Shown: positions 1 through 9,435, counted from the first letter of the stretch. The stretch: DNA of 64,000 nt from Oceanitalea sp047302425 (GCF_047302425.1 NZ_CP154855.1:1302001-1366000), one strand, 5' to 3'. Numbers and translations are program-made. The notes: generated by a model from the letters alone, not told the origin.

Positions 1-3000
1 CTCCAGCTGAATGACTCCTGCGCGCCCTCGCTGATCGCGATCGCCTGCCGGGTCGCGTTGAGACCACCGCCCACAAGCGCGCCGACGGCGACGATGCCGA
101 GGACCGCGAGGAAGGCCAGGCGCCCCTCCGGGTCCACGTAGTCGGCCGGGTCCTGCCGGGCGTAGGCGTAGGGGTTGGGGCTGTCGGCCTGTCCCAGCGG
201 GTCCGGGGAGAGGAAGAGCCCGTGGCGCGGGTCGTAGAGCCGTGCCCGCGACAGGTAGAGCCCCGCCTCAGAGACCCAGCGCAGCCCCGCGAACACGGGC
301 TCGAGCCCTATCGCAGAGCTGGCTCGTGGCGTCCCGTCCGGCGCGAATGTGGCCGGGGCGCCGAAGGGCTCGTAGGTGTACGCCTCCAGCACCTCGCCCG
401 CGACGTCGCAGTAAGCCCGGCAGCTCGCGGAGAGGTCGGACACCGGCAGGAGGGTGCGCCCCGGCAGGTGCACCGCCAGGGGCGCACCCCCGCGGGGGTC
501 GGTGGAGTACTGGCGGCTGGCGGACCCGCCGCGGGTCTCGAGGAGCAGCTCCTCCCCGAAGTAGTGGAACAGCGTGGTCGTGCCGCCCGCCGTCATGCCC
601 GCGGGGCGGCCGAGGGCGTCGTAGGTGAAGGTCACCACGGCCGCGCCGCCGGCCGTCACCTCGGTGACCCGTCCGAACACGTCCACCGTGTACCCGTGGG
701 CGGCGTCGCTCGCGCGCGCCCCGTCGGGGTGGTGGGTGATCGTCTCCCCACCGGCCGTCGCCACCCGGTGGCCGGGCTGGTGGGTGTAGCCGACCGGCGG
801 CGCGCCGCTGCGGGTGTGCTCCAGCCGGTCGTCGCCCACCGACCACGAGAACCCGTGGACGTCCGCGGCGCCTGCTGCCGCGCCCGTTGCGGTACCGATG
901 TCGCTGTCGTGGTCGGCCTGCGTGGCGGGCGGGGCGCCGGTCAGCGGCGGAGCGAACCCGTCGGCCGCCCGCGTGACCCTGTCGACGTCGTCGGACTCCC
1001 ACAGCCGGGCGGACGGACGCACCCGGGTCTGCTCGTAGCGGCGCCGGCCGCGCTGATCGAAGCGGTAGTCGAAGACCTCGACCTGCCCGTCCGCCGTGCG
1101 GTAGTCCAGGCGCGTGGGACGGCCGCCGTCGTCGTGGTCGGTGGTCGCCGTCAGTGTGCCCGCCAGGGTCCGCTCGGCGGCCCGTGCCGGGCCCCAGCCG
1201 AGCACGGTGGCGACGTCGGCGCCGTCGTCCCCGAGCGTGCCTGCGGCGGTGCGCTCCACCTGGAGCGGGAAGCCGCCCGGACCGGTGGTGAGCCGCTCCT
1301 CCCGGCCGTCGGGCCACCTGCGGACCACGGCACCGGTGAGGTCGTCGTACTCCGCCTGGAGCCGTACCCCGTCCCGTGTCTCGCCGACCAGCCGGCCCAG
1401 GCTGTCGAACTCCCGCGCCGTGACGGACCCGCCGGCGGACGCCGAGACGAGCCGGTCGAGGCCGTCGTAGCGGAGCTCCGCGGTGTCGACGGGGGCCATC
1501 CCCGCGACCGGCACGCCCTCCACCGTGTGCAGCCGTCCGGCGGCGTCGTAGCCCGTGCGGACGCTGGCACCGCTGAGGAGCTGCTCGACCGAGACCCGAC
1601 CGTCCGCGCCGACGGTGCGGGTGCTGGTGAAGCCGGGGCGGCTCACCGACACCCGTCGACCGACCCCGTCGTAGCCGATGGTGGTGGCCTGCCCGGTCGG
1701 GTCGACGTAGGCGGTCATCCGGCCGAGCTCGTCGTACTGCCAGGTGTGGCGGACGTCGATGCCGCCGGCGTCGCGGAGCACCTCGAGCAGCTCCCCGCAC
1801 GGGCCGGTGCGCCGCCGCTCGACGACACCACCGGGTGCCGTGACAGCCACGACGACGTCACGGTCGTCGTACTCGAGGGTCGTCACCTGGCCGAGGGGGT
1901 CGGTGTCCTCCACCCGCCGCCCCCGGACGTCGTAGCGGTGCGCCCACGCGCCCACGACCGTGCCGCCGGGCGTCACGTCGTGGCGCTCGGTGCGCACCAC
2001 CCGGTCCAGGCCCTCGTACTCGTGGACCACGCGGTTGCCGGCCGGGTCGACGACCTCGACCAGGCGGCCCAGCGCGTCGTGGACGTAGCCGGTGCTCAGC
2101 CCCCGCGGGTCGGTGACCGCCACCCGATTGTTGTCGCCGTCGTGGGCGTAGGTGGCGGTGACGTCGACGGCGGTGGCCGGGTCGTCGCGGAACGAGGACC
2201 GCGTCTCGCGCAGGACGCGCCCCCGCTCGTCGTACTCGTACCGGGTCCGCCGCAGCAGCCGCGGGACGCCGTCGCCCGGGTCGCCCTCGACGCTCTCCTC
2301 GGTGAGCAGGTCGTCGCTGCCCCACGTGTAGGTGAGCACGCTGCCGTTGGCGGAGGTGACGTGGCGCACCCGGCCGAAGCCGTCGTACTCATAGCGCCCG
2401 AGGAGGTCGGCGAGAGGGCCCGTGCGGTGGTGGGTGCGGCGGCCGGCGACGTCGTAGACGGAGGTCTCCCGCAGGCGCGTGCCGTCCGCGCCCTGCGCCT
2501 CGCGGGAGAGGAGCATGCCGCGCTCGTCGAACACCTGGACCACGCGGTTCCCGCCGGCGTCCGTGGCGGCGACGGCCTGGCCGCGGTGGTCGAGGCACAG
2601 CTGCGCGTGGCGCGGTGCCACGGTGTTGGCGGCCAGCGTGGTGGAGACGAGCCGTCCGAGGACGTCGTAGGCGGCGACGTCGCGGACCGGCGTGCCGGAC
2701 AGCGCCGGGTCGTCGTAGTCGCCGCGGGGGCGTCGTAGCTCGGTGACGTTCCCCTCGCCGTCCCGGACGAGCTCGACGACGGCGGCCTGGCCGCCGAGCG
2801 GTGCCGTCACCGCCCGCACGAGCCGGCGGCGCTCGTCGTAGCCGAGCTCGCGGACCGCACCGGTCGGGTCCTCCAGCGCGACGACGTCGCCCACGGCGTC
2901 ACGGGTGAGGCGCTCGACGAGGTCCAGGCCCGCGGCGTCGTGGCGCACCTCGCTGAGCAGCCCGCGCCCGTCACCCGTTGCCGCGTAGCCGAGCTCTGTG

Positions 3001-4871
3001 CGCATGCCCTCCGCGGTCACCAGGGCGACGAGACGTCCGCGGGCGTCCCACTCGAGCCGGAGGGCGCTGGTCTGCGTGCTGCCGTCCGGCAGGGTCGCGT
3101 CGGGCAGCTCGATGCGGGTGAGCCGGCCGGACGCGGCCGGGTCGGCGCCGTCGAGGTCGTAGCGGTAGGTCGTCGTGTGCCCGCCCTCGTCGGTGACGGT
3201 CCGGGGCAGCTGGAACACCGGCTCGTAGGTGCCGCGCCACATGACGCGGCTGGGCGCCGGGAAGCCAGGGCGGGCGCGGACCTCGCGGCGCACGAGGAGC
3301 CCGCGCGCGCGGGGGTCGGCGTCGTCGTGGAGGTAGGTGCGGTGCTCCTCCTGGCCGTCCGGCAGCCGCACGAGGGTGCGGTTGCCCTGCGCGTCGTACC
3401 CGAACTGGTGGACGACCACTCGGAAGGACCGGTCGCGCACGAGCCGGAAGCGGTGGTCGAGGAGGTCTCCCCGGCTGTTGAAGGTGGAGGTCGAGACCGA
3501 GTACTCGGGGTCCATCACCTCGACCTGGACGGAGGGCACGTCGACGAACTCCTCGCGCGCCGGCGTGTACTGCAGCTGGGTGTAGCGGAGCTGGAAGAGG
3601 TAGTCCCCGTAGCGCTGCGCGGCGACCCGGCCCCATGACCACGATGCCGGGTCCTTCTCGTACTTGTTGGTCACGAGGACGGCGCCGGCGCCGTCGAGCA
3701 CCTCGACGATGTTGTGGCGCAGCGGCACGGGCTCCCACGGGTCCGCGTGGCGGTAGGCGCGGCGCACCGCGAGATCGCCGTCGCGGACCGACACGAGCTG
3801 CTCGACGTCGGGGTCGTGCTCGTAGACGACGGCGCGCGCGGCGTGGTCCTCCACCCGCTCGAGCAGGCCGCACTCGCCGTAGTGGAAGCGCAGGTAGCGG
3901 TCGTCCTGGTCGCGGACCTCCGCCAGCCTGCCGGCGCCGTCGTAGGTGTAGGTGTTCTCGTTGCCGTGCCGGTCCCGGTGCGCCACCAGTGGGATCCGGT
4001 CGGCCACCGGCCAGCCGGACGGCCGGGCGTAGTCACGGTGCTCCCCTCCGGTGCCGGTGAGGCGGTAGGCGGTGGCCGGTCCGGGCAGCCGTTCGAGGAC
4101 GGCGAAGACCCCGGCGGGGGGACGGAACGCGGGCCCGTCCGGGATGAAGCGCTCCTCGTGCAGCCGCCCCGTCCAGCGGGCCACGGAGCCGTCCGCGAGC
4201 TCTCGGAGGTAGTGGTTGTGGGTATGGTCCCAGCCCCACCCGAAGGGGCCGTAGTAGGCGCGGCCGCTGCGGTACACGCGGGTCATCTCGAGCGGCAGGG
4301 CGGCCGTGTCGACCGCGAGGTCCGTCTCCTCGATGGTGAAGGCGCCGGTGAACAGGTCGACGGGGTCCCCGCCGAGCGTGCGCTGGGCGGGCGCCGCACC
4401 GCCGTGGTGCGGGTCGGGCTCGTCCGGTGGGTGGTCGCGGGGCTCCTCCTCGGGAGGGACCGGCGGCTGCTGGGCGGGTGGCGTGGTGGCGTCCGGGGCA
4501 CCGGTACCGCCGTCCACCCGCACGCCAGGCGGCACCTGCGGAGCGCCCTGCGCCTGCGCGGAGTCGCCGTCGGCCGGCGGCGGCGCCGGCGGCGGGACGC
4601 TGGACGTCCCCGGTGCTCCGCTGGTCGCCACTGTGCCGTCCGCACCGACGCAGCCCTCCTGGCGCCCCGCGGCGAGCAGGGCGTCGAGGGCGCCGTCGTT
4701 GAGCTCGGTGAGCGGGACGTCCGGGTCTCGCCGCTGGAGGAAGTCGAGCATCTCGCAGGCTGAGGTCGTCTCGTACGTCTGCCCGGGCTGCAGCGTGACG
4801 ACCTGGCCGTCGGCCAGCGTCACGTCGATCGGCTCGCTGCCCTGCGCGACCGCGGTCCAGGTCTCACTCAT
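1..4871 (-). CDS. RHS-repeat polymorphic toxin-like protein (C-terminus beyond window)
   Basis: At least 1,623 residues are visible and no stop occurs before the window edge, so the gene is partial at its 3' end. Residues 1-80 are a small domain of unknown type. Residues 80-160 are a Pro/Ala/Gly-rich linker. From about residue 163 comes a DUF6531-like start (GGDPVDLFTGAF), followed by dozens of YD/RHS repeats of the Y-D-x-x-G-R type. The RHS core signature LYDPRHGLFLSPDPLG lies near residue 1555, then NPYAYARQDPADYVDPEG and a hydrophobic stretch (AFLAVLGIVAVGALVGGG). In RHS families the variable toxin domain follows exactly this core, so the effector is probably just outside the window (inference). 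No N-terminal signal peptide is seen. The start ATG overlaps the stop of the upstream gene by 4 nt, implying translational coupling. Confidence 0.9.
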   Translation of the reverse strand, partial: MSETWTAVAQGSEPIDVTLADGQVVTLQPGQTYETTSACEMLDFLQRRDPDVPLTELNDGALDALLAAGRQEGCVGADGTVATSGAPGTSSVPPPAPPPADGDSAQAQGAPQVPPGVRVDGGTGAPDATTPPAQQPPVPPEEEPRDHPPDEPDPHHGGAAPAQRTLGGDPVDLFTGAFTIEETDLAVDTAALPLEMTRVYRSGRAYYGPFGWGWDHTHNHYLRELADGSVARWTGRLHEERFIPDGPAFRPPAGVFAVLERLPGPATAYRLTGTGGEHRDYARPSGWPVADRIPLVAHRDRHGNENTYTYDGAGRLAEVRDQDDRYLRFHYGECGLLERVEDHAARAVVYEHDPDVEQLVSVRDGDLAVRRAYRHADPWEPVPLRHNIVEVLDGAGAVLVTNKYEKDPASWSWGRVAAQRYGDYLFQLRYTQLQYTPAREEFVDVPSVQVEVMDPEYSVSTSTFNSRGDLLDHRFRLVRDRSFRVVVHQFGYDAQGNRTLVRLPDGQEEHRTYLHDDADPRARGLLVRREVRARPGFPAPSRVMWRGTYEPVFQLPRTVTDEGGHTTTYRYDLDGADPAASGRLTRIELPDATLPDGSTQTSALRLEWDARGRLVALVTAEGMRTELGYAATGDGRGLLSEVRHDAAGLDLVERLTRDAVGDVVALEDPTGAVRELGYDERRRLVRAVTAPLGGQAAVVELVRDGEGNVTELRRPRGDYDDPALSGTPVRDVAAYDVLGRLVSTTLAANTVAPRHAQLCLDHRGQAVAATDAGGNRVVQVFDERGMLLSREAQGADGTRLRETSVYDVAGRRTHHRTGPLADLLGRYEYDGFGRVRHVTSANGSVLTYTWGSDDLLTEESVEGDPGDGVPRLLRRTRYEYDERGRVLRETRSSFRDDPATAVDVTATYAHDGDNNRVAVTDPRGLSTGYVHDALGRLVEVVDPAGNRVVHEYEGLDRVVRTERHDVTPGGTVVGAWAHRYDVRGRRVEDTDPLGQVTTLEYDDRDVVVAVTAPGGVVERRRTGPCGELLEVLRDAGGIDVRHTWQYDELGRMTAYVDPTGQATTIGYDGVGRRVSVSRPGFTSTRTVGADGRVSVEQLLSGASVRTGYDAAGRLHTVEGVPVAGMAPVDTAELRYDGLDRLVSASAGGSVTAREFDSLGRLVGETRDGVRLQAEYDDLTGAVVRRWPDGREERLTTGPGGFPLQVERTAAGTLGDDGADVATVLGWGPARAAERTLAGTLTATTDHDDGGRPTRLDYRTADGQVEVFDYRFDQRGRRRYEQTRVRPSARLWESDDVDRVTRAADGFAPPLTGAPPATQADHDSDIGTATGAAAGAADVHGFSWSVGDDRLEHTRSGAPPVGYTHQPGHRVATAGGETITHHPDGARASDAAHGYTVDVFGRVTEVTAGGAAVVTFTYDALGRPAGMTAGGTTTLFHYFGEELLLETRGGSASRQYSTDPRGGAPLAVHLPGRTLLPVSDLSASCRAYCDVAGEVLEAYTYEPFGAPATFAPDGTPRASSAIGLEPVFAGLRWVSEAGLYLSRARLYDPRHGLFLSPDPLGQADSPNPYAYARQDPADYVDPEGRLAFLAVLGIVAVGALVGGGLNATRQAIAISEGAQESFSW

Positions 4872-5893
4872 CGTGCTGAGCCACCTCCCGCGGCGCCGCG
4901 GAGGACGGCGTCGAGGAACGGGCCGTCGAGACGTGCGCACAGGGCTTGGACACCGTGGCGGACGGCGGCCTCGAGCTCGCCCCGGAGACGCGTCCGCTCC
5001 GGCCTGCAGGCGACGACGGCGGCTCGGCCGCGCCACCACACCCAGTCACCGTGGTGGATGTCGAAGCCGGGGAGCAGCCACGACTCCTCGCTCCGCAGGG
5101 CGGTGGTCCGCAGCAGGTTACCGACGGCGTGGCCGACCGCCTCGTGCTCGGCCACAGTGAGCGACCGTCCTCGGACGGCACCGATGCGTGCCGGGTCGGC
5201 GTCGTCAGGCAGGAAGCGGTCGACGGCGACGAGCCGGGTGCCGCCGGCGGTGGGCAGCGCATTGAGCTCCCGCGCGCCGTCGAGCCAGCGCTGGACCACC
5301 GCCCTCACCGTCCCGCGGGCCCGGCCTCGGGGACCCGCCGTTCCCGGCGCCTCTGCGGTCAGCGGTGGGCCGAGCGGCACGGTGGACAGCACCGTCGCGG
5401 GCGCGACGGCGGGCAGCGCGGCGCTCAGCCGCGTGTACACGGTTGCCGTGCGGGTGAGGGCACAGTCTGCGACCGCGTCGCGAGGCACGTTGACGGCCAC
5501 CCGGTCAGTGGCGCCGTCGTCATCGAGCGTCGCCTGCCAGACGCTCGAGGTGTGCCCCTCCTTGACGTGCCAGAGCTCGGTCAGTACCGCGCCGCCCGGG
5601 CGGGCGTACCGCGCGGCGGCCTCGCGGGCCGCAGCGAGGCTCTCGTCGAAGGTGAGCACGCCGCACTCGCCGGCCGCCGCGGCGAGCTCCGGGTCGTGCG
5701 GGTGCGGGGCGTCGAGGGTGGCGGCGCCCGCCAGCCACCGCGCCGGCGTGCACCCGGGGTGGTCCCGCAGCGCGGAGCTGACTATGCCGTGGAAGGGCCG
5801 GTAGCCCCACCGCTGCTCGGTGGCGTCCGTGCTGGGGTGCATCGGCAGTCGGTCCGGGCCGTAGAGCAGGAGTGGCCCGTGGTGCCCGGACAC
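4868..5893 (-). CDS. Unknown protein resembling a degenerate aminoglycoside-phosphotransferase/kinase fold
   Basis: A 341-residue protein of no family I can name with confidence. A stretch near the middle (SVWQATL...VAVNVPRD) looks like a kinase N-lobe with the usual lysine replaced. A late stretch (DIHHGDWVWWRGRAAVVAC) resembles the APH catalytic loop HGDxxxxN followed by the metal-binding D, but N and the second D are missing. If the resemblance is real it is a pseudokinase; this is an inference from short motifs. The GTG start lies 2 nt after the stop of the 751-residue gene and is preceded by GGCGGAG. Its own TGA overlaps the ATG of the RHS gene (ATGA). It may be a chaperone, adaptor or immunity factor for the RHS protein, but nothing proves this. 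Confidence 0.75.
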   Translation of the reverse strand: MSGHHGPLLLYGPDRLPMHPSTDATEQRWGYRPFHGIVSSALRDHPGCTPARWLAGAATLDAPHPHDPELAAAAGECGVLTFDESLAAAREAAARYARPGGAVLTELWHVKEGHTSSVWQATLDDDGATDRVAVNVPRDAVADCALTRTATVYTRLSAALPAVAPATVLSTVPLGPPLTAEAPGTAGPRGRARGTVRAVVQRWLDGARELNALPTAGGTRLVAVDRFLPDDADPARIGAVRGRSLTVAEHEAVGHAVGNLLRTTALRSEESWLLPGFDIHHGDWVWWRGRAAVVACRPERTRLRGELEAAVRHGVQALCARLDGPFLDAVLRGAAGGGSAR

Positions 5894-5895
5894 GG

Positions 5896-8151
5896 CTACT
5901 CCGCCGTCGCCGGCCCGTCCCCCTGCTCGTCCTCGGAAGCGGGGCTCTCGTCCCGCGTCTCGGTGGCGGCACGGGGGGCGGGCTGCGGGCCGCGGGGCTG
6001 CGGCGGGGCGCTGCGCTTGCGGCGCACGGTGGCGCCGAGGGCTGCCAGGCGCGCCCTGCGCAGGTCGGCCACCTCGATCCCGGTCTCCTGCGCGAGCTCC
6101 TCGGCCCGGAAGCGTAGGAGGTCGCGCCGGGTGAGCTCCTCGGGCGGGCGGTTGAGCCGCGTCGCGAGCACCTTGGCGAGCGCGTCCGGCAGCTCCGCCC
6201 GCGCACCGAGCTGCTCGCGGCCCAGGCGGGTGCGGCCGACCACACCCTCGAGCTGCTTGGCGAAGAGGTCGGTCTCGACGAAGGACGCGCTCCACGGGCG
6301 AAGCGAAGCGGTGGTCAGCCGCTTGGTGAGCTCCGCGCGGGCGGCGTCGGCGATGGCGTTCGCCCGGCGCACCGAGACGGCGGGGGTGAGCATCGCCGCG
6401 GTGGCGCTCGCGGCGGGTGGGGGGACCGCCGGCGCGCTCGCGCCTGCGGCTCGCGGCCCGCAGCCGCAGTCGCGCTCGGCGAGTCCGTACGCCGTCGTCA
6501 TCGCCCGTGCCGCGGTCATCGGTGCCGCGGCGGTGTGTCCCGCCGTCGTCGCCGGAGCCGTGACCATGCCCGGTGCGCCGGCGACGACGGCGGTGGCGGC
6601 CGTCTGGCGGGCGACCTGCCGGCCCACCGCGAAGGAGGTGATCGCGGAGTCGAGAGGGAGGACGGACAGGTGGCGAGGCAGGTCGGCGATGTAGACGCCC
6701 CAGTCCAGGGGGCGTACCGCGGCGTCGCCGCAGCAGCACAGCCCGCGCGTGGTGAGGAGCAGCGAAGTCCGGGTACCCACGACTCGCGTGGGCTCCAGGG
6801 AGCGGAGCTGGACCTGCACCTGCCTCCGGGCGGAGCCGGTCCACTTGTCCACCTCGTCAGGGCAGTCGACGCAGACCCCGCTGTCCTCGAAGCAGATGTG
6901 CCCGTCCGCCTCGGCGTGGACGGTGAGGACGCGCCGGTCGGAGGAGAGGGAGACCGAGGAGCTGCCGTGCCCGTCGGACTGGTTGACCAGGTCCGTCCAT
7001 CCGGTGATCTCGAAGCCCGCGGGTGCCTGGTAGACGACGTCGTCGACGTCGTTGGTGCGGTAGCAGAGGTAGGTGACGTCCCAGCAGGTGAAGAAGCACG
7101 CCTCGCGGGTCGTGGTGCCCGCCGGGGTGTCGTTCTTCGTGGGGATCCGGGCGGCCGCGGAGGCGAGATCGGAGATGTCGGTGCGGGTCTCGTAGTCGAG
7201 GACGTCGGTCTCGGCGAGGTGGGCCGTGTCGAGCCGTGCCGAGACGCAGTAGTCCGGGCTGTCCTTCGGAGCCGCGACGACGAGGAAGAACTCCTGGATG
7301 CCCTCGATCTTGCGCGGGCCGCGGACGAACCCGGTCGGCTCCTCCAGCACGTGGGGCCGTGGCTGGACGAAGAACACGGCCCGGTTGGTGCCCGCGTGGT
7401 AGCTGTCGAGCAGGTGGTACATCTGCGAGAGCTGGGTGGTGAAGGCCTGCGTCTCGCGGCGCTCGGTGCCCATCTCGGTGCTGCGCGTCGTCTGTGAGGT
7501 GTCGGAGTTCAGGGCCTTCGTCCCCCACTGGCCCTGGTTGGAGCTCGAGTAGGTGAAGCCGCCGCCGGTGCCGGCGTAGGAGCCCTCGGCGCCGACGCTC
7601 GTGGAGCCGCCCATGTCGACGTCGAGGACCTCGACCGAGCTCGTCGAGCCGGCCGACTTGCCGACGGTCACCGACTCGATGGAGCGCGACTGCTTCTCCT
7701 TGGTGTCCGTGGCCATCTCGTAGAGCTCGCGCTTCTTCGGCTCGAAGTCCATGAAGAAGGGGTACTGGTCCAACGGTGGCGCGTTGCGCTCGCTGCTCGG
7801 GCCGACGGCGACCTGGAGGATGGCACCGGTGCAGGGGAAGTAGCTGCTGAGCAGCTCGGTGACGCCCTCGAGGGTGGTGACGTCCAGACCGTCCCAGTCG
7901 ATGCTGCCCTGGATCTCGTCCTCGAGAGGCTGGTAGCCGGTGATCGTGCAGCTGACCTTGAGGTAGGTGATGTCGTAGTCCGGGTAGAGCTGGTACTCGT
8001 CCTCGGGCCGGAACTTGAAGACCGCGATGCTGCTGTGCCACTTCGGGGGCAGGGAGCGGTCGCACACCGCCCGGTCGACCATGTCCTCCGTCACGCAGAC
8101 CCGCGACCACGGGATGTCGATCGGGAGCCCGAGCTTGAACGCCGTTGTCAT
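5896..8151 (-). CDS. Unknown 751-residue protein, first gene of the RHS operon
   Basis: Not recognised. The N-terminal 200 residues are an acidic, aromatic-rich domain (MTTAFKLGLPIDIPW, then YQLYPDYDITYLKVSC). A Gly/Ser/Thr-rich segment follows at about 165-235. A mixed domain to about 480 has several Cys-containing motifs (CFFTCWDVTYLC, CFEDSGVCVDC, CCCG). The Ala-rich C-terminal third is helical and charged (LRRARLAALGATVRRKR). There is no signal peptide or membrane segment. It heads a three-gene operon with a kinase-like protein and an RHS giant, so a structural or loading role for the RHS protein is possible but unproven. The upstream region is shared with the divergent LuxR-type gene and holds a perfect palindrome. 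Confidence 0.8.
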   Translation of the reverse strand: MTTAFKLGLPIDIPWSRVCVTEDMVDRAVCDRSLPPKWHSSIAVFKFRPEDEYQLYPDYDITYLKVSCTITGYQPLEDEIQGSIDWDGLDVTTLEGVTELLSSYFPCTGAILQVAVGPSSERNAPPLDQYPFFMDFEPKKRELYEMATDTKEKQSRSIESVTVGKSAGSTSSVEVLDVDMGGSTSVGAEGSYAGTGGGFTYSSSNQGQWGTKALNSDTSQTTRSTEMGTERRETQAFTTQLSQMYHLLDSYHAGTNRAVFFVQPRPHVLEEPTGFVRGPRKIEGIQEFFLVVAAPKDSPDYCVSARLDTAHLAETDVLDYETRTDISDLASAAARIPTKNDTPAGTTTREACFFTCWDVTYLCYRTNDVDDVVYQAPAGFEITGWTDLVNQSDGHGSSSVSLSSDRRVLTVHAEADGHICFEDSGVCVDCPDEVDKWTGSARRQVQVQLRSLEPTRVVGTRTSLLLTTRGLCCCGDAAVRPLDWGVYIADLPRHLSVLPLDSAITSFAVGRQVARQTAATAVVAGAPGMVTAPATTAGHTAAAPMTAARAMTTAYGLAERDCGCGPRAAGASAPAVPPPAASATAAMLTPAVSVRRANAIADAARAELTKRLTTASLRPWSASFVETDLFAKQLEGVVGRTRLGREQLGARAELPDALAKVLATRLNRPPEELTRRDLLRFRAEELAQETGIEVADLRRARLAALGATVRRKRSAPPQPRGPQPAPRAATETRDESPASEDEQGDGPATAE

Positions 8152-8220
8152 GGCACTGGCCCCTTCCGGGAACGAACGCGGCTGATGACCGCGAGACTAG
8201 GGCTGGACGGAGGCGCGAAC

Positions 8221-8240
8221 CATCGGTAGAAGTACCGATG
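8221..8240. promoter_or_regulatory. Perfect palindrome between the RHS operon and the LuxR-type gene
   Basis: CATCGGTA-GAAG-TACCGATG: two 8-bp perfect arms around a 4-nt spacer, in the 146-nt gap between divergent genes (ATGs at 8151 on minus and 8298 on plus). LuxR/NarL-type HTH proteins bind short inverted repeats of this size, so it is a candidate operator for the adjacent regulator. It lies 70-89 nt upstream of the RHS operon start and 58-77 nt upstream of the regulator start. No protein coding explains it if the regulator starts at 8298. Confidence 0.55.
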
Positions 8241-8297
8241 CGGTCCTACGATTGCGGCCAAGGGGAGCGTGGGCACGAGGCGTTGGTGGGGGGCGCC

Positions 8298-9089
8298 ATG
8301 GGGAGCCGGGTGCAGTGGGACCGCGTGGTGGCGGACTGTCTCGCCGAGGCGACGAGCGAGCTCACCGCCGGCCGTCGTCCGGAGCCGGTGCTCGCACGCC
8401 ATGTGGGCGGTGCCCTGCGGGCCGACTACTGGATGTGGGGGTGGGCCGAGCCCGGGCGTGGTCGCGCCACCCTGGAGGTGTGGCCGGATCCGCCGGACGA
8501 GGAGCTCATGCGGTGGGCCGCGGTGGCCCGGCCGCGCAGCCACCCCGTCCTCAACCACTGGCTCGACGGACACACCGACACGGTCATGGTGTCCACCCTG
8601 GTCGACGACGCTCGCGCCTGGCGTGGCAGTGAGGGCTACTCCCTGCTGCGACGCGGGTTCGGGCTGACGGAGACCGGCGGCGTGCGGCTGGACAGCGGTA
8701 CGGGCTCGCTCCACGTCATCGGAGTCGCGCGGGAGAGCGACCTGACGCCGCAGGACGTCGGCCGGCTGGCGGTGCTGCGGCCGGCGATGGTCGCGCTGGT
8801 CCTGCACGCCGAGTGGTTGCGGGCGAGGCGCTCGGCCCGCGACTGGGCGGTGGTTGCGCCTGCACTGCCGGAGCAGGGCCTGACGACCCGTGAGCTCCAG
8901 GTCCTCGAGCTGCTCGCCGACGGTCTTCTGGCCGCGTCCATCGCGCGTCGGCTGCGGGTGTCGGTCCGCACCGTGCACTGCCACCTGGCGCACATCTACG
9001 CCAAGCTCGGTGAGCACGACAGGCTCTCCGCCGTCCGGCGGGCACAGCAGGCAGGGCTGCTGGCCCCGGCCGACGAGGTGCGCTACTGA
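8298..9089 (+). CDS. LuxR-family transcriptional regulator
   Basis: 263 residues. The C-terminal 65 residues are a clear LuxR/GerE helix-turn-helix: LTTRELQVLELLADGLLAASIARRLRVSVRTVHCHLAHIYAKLG, with the usual T-x-R-E-x-x-V-L-x-L-L-A-x-G and V-H-x-x-x-I-Y-x-K-L-G elements. The N-terminal part (tryptophan-rich, WMWGWAEPG) resembles the GAF-like sensor domains of stand-alone actinobacterial LuxR proteins, not a response-regulator receiver. I chose ATG 8298 because it follows GGTGGGGGGCGCC. An earlier in-frame ATG at 8238 would overlap the palindrome at 8221-8240 and has a poor ribosome site. It is divergent from the RHS operon and probably controls it (inference). Confidence 0.85.
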   Translation: MGSRVQWDRVVADCLAEATSELTAGRRPEPVLARHVGGALRADYWMWGWAEPGRGRATLEVWPDPPDEELMRWAAVARPRSHPVLNHWLDGHTDTVMVSTLVDDARAWRGSEGYSLLRRGFGLTETGGVRLDSGTGSLHVIGVARESDLTPQDVGRLAVLRPAMVALVLHAEWLRARRSARDWAVVAPALPEQGLTTRELQVLELLADGLLAASIARRLRVSVRTVHCHLAHIYAKLGEHDRLSAVRRAQQAGLLAPADEVRY

Positions 9090-9100
9090 GCCCCCCGCGT

Positions 9101-9370
9101 CTACCGCCGGCGCACGTCGCGCGCTGGGAGCCAGACGCCGATGACCTGACGGCGGTCGTCGTGCATCTCCACGAGGACGGAGCGCCTGGTCCACGCCCAG
9201 ACGACGGTGTCGACCTCCTCCACGCCGTCGCGCTCCCACACGACGCGTGCCGTCACCGGGACCGGGAGGTCGCAGCTGACCTGCGCGCGGCGGTAGGGGA
9301 TGGGCTGCTCGTTGAGCACCAGCTGCCACGTCGCGGCGTGGGCGTCCCACGCGAGCAGCTCCTGGGTCAT
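9101..9370 (-). CDS. Hypothetical protein, 89 residues
   Basis: Small soluble protein with no signal peptide or membrane segment. It reads MTQELLAWDAHAATWQLVLN and ends VIGVWLPARDVRRR, with a beta-rich look and alternating charged and aromatic residues (VVWERDGVEEVDTVVWAWTRR). I do not recognise a family; it has the flavour of short beta-barrel DUF6504-like proteins, but this is weak. A TTG 15 codons upstream is possible but would add an Arg-rich tail, so ATG 9370 is preferred. Its stop lies 11 nt from the stop of the LuxR-type gene (convergent). Confidence 0.6.
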   Translation of the reverse strand: MTQELLAWDAHAATWQLVLNEQPIPYRRAQVSCDLPVPVTARVVWERDGVEEVDTVVWAWTRRSVLVEMHDDRRQVIGVWLPARDVRRR

Positions 9371-9435
9371 GGGGGCATCGTCTCGCCGAGGTCTGACGCG
9401 GGCGAGTGGGACCAAGGTCGTGTGCGCGGTGCGAA

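Noticed and set aside
222..2738. Long plus-strand reading frame opposite the RHS gene
   Set aside because: Val/Arg/Gly-rich composition without domains; it is the antisense shadow of the RHS repeats, which read as clear protein on the minus strand.
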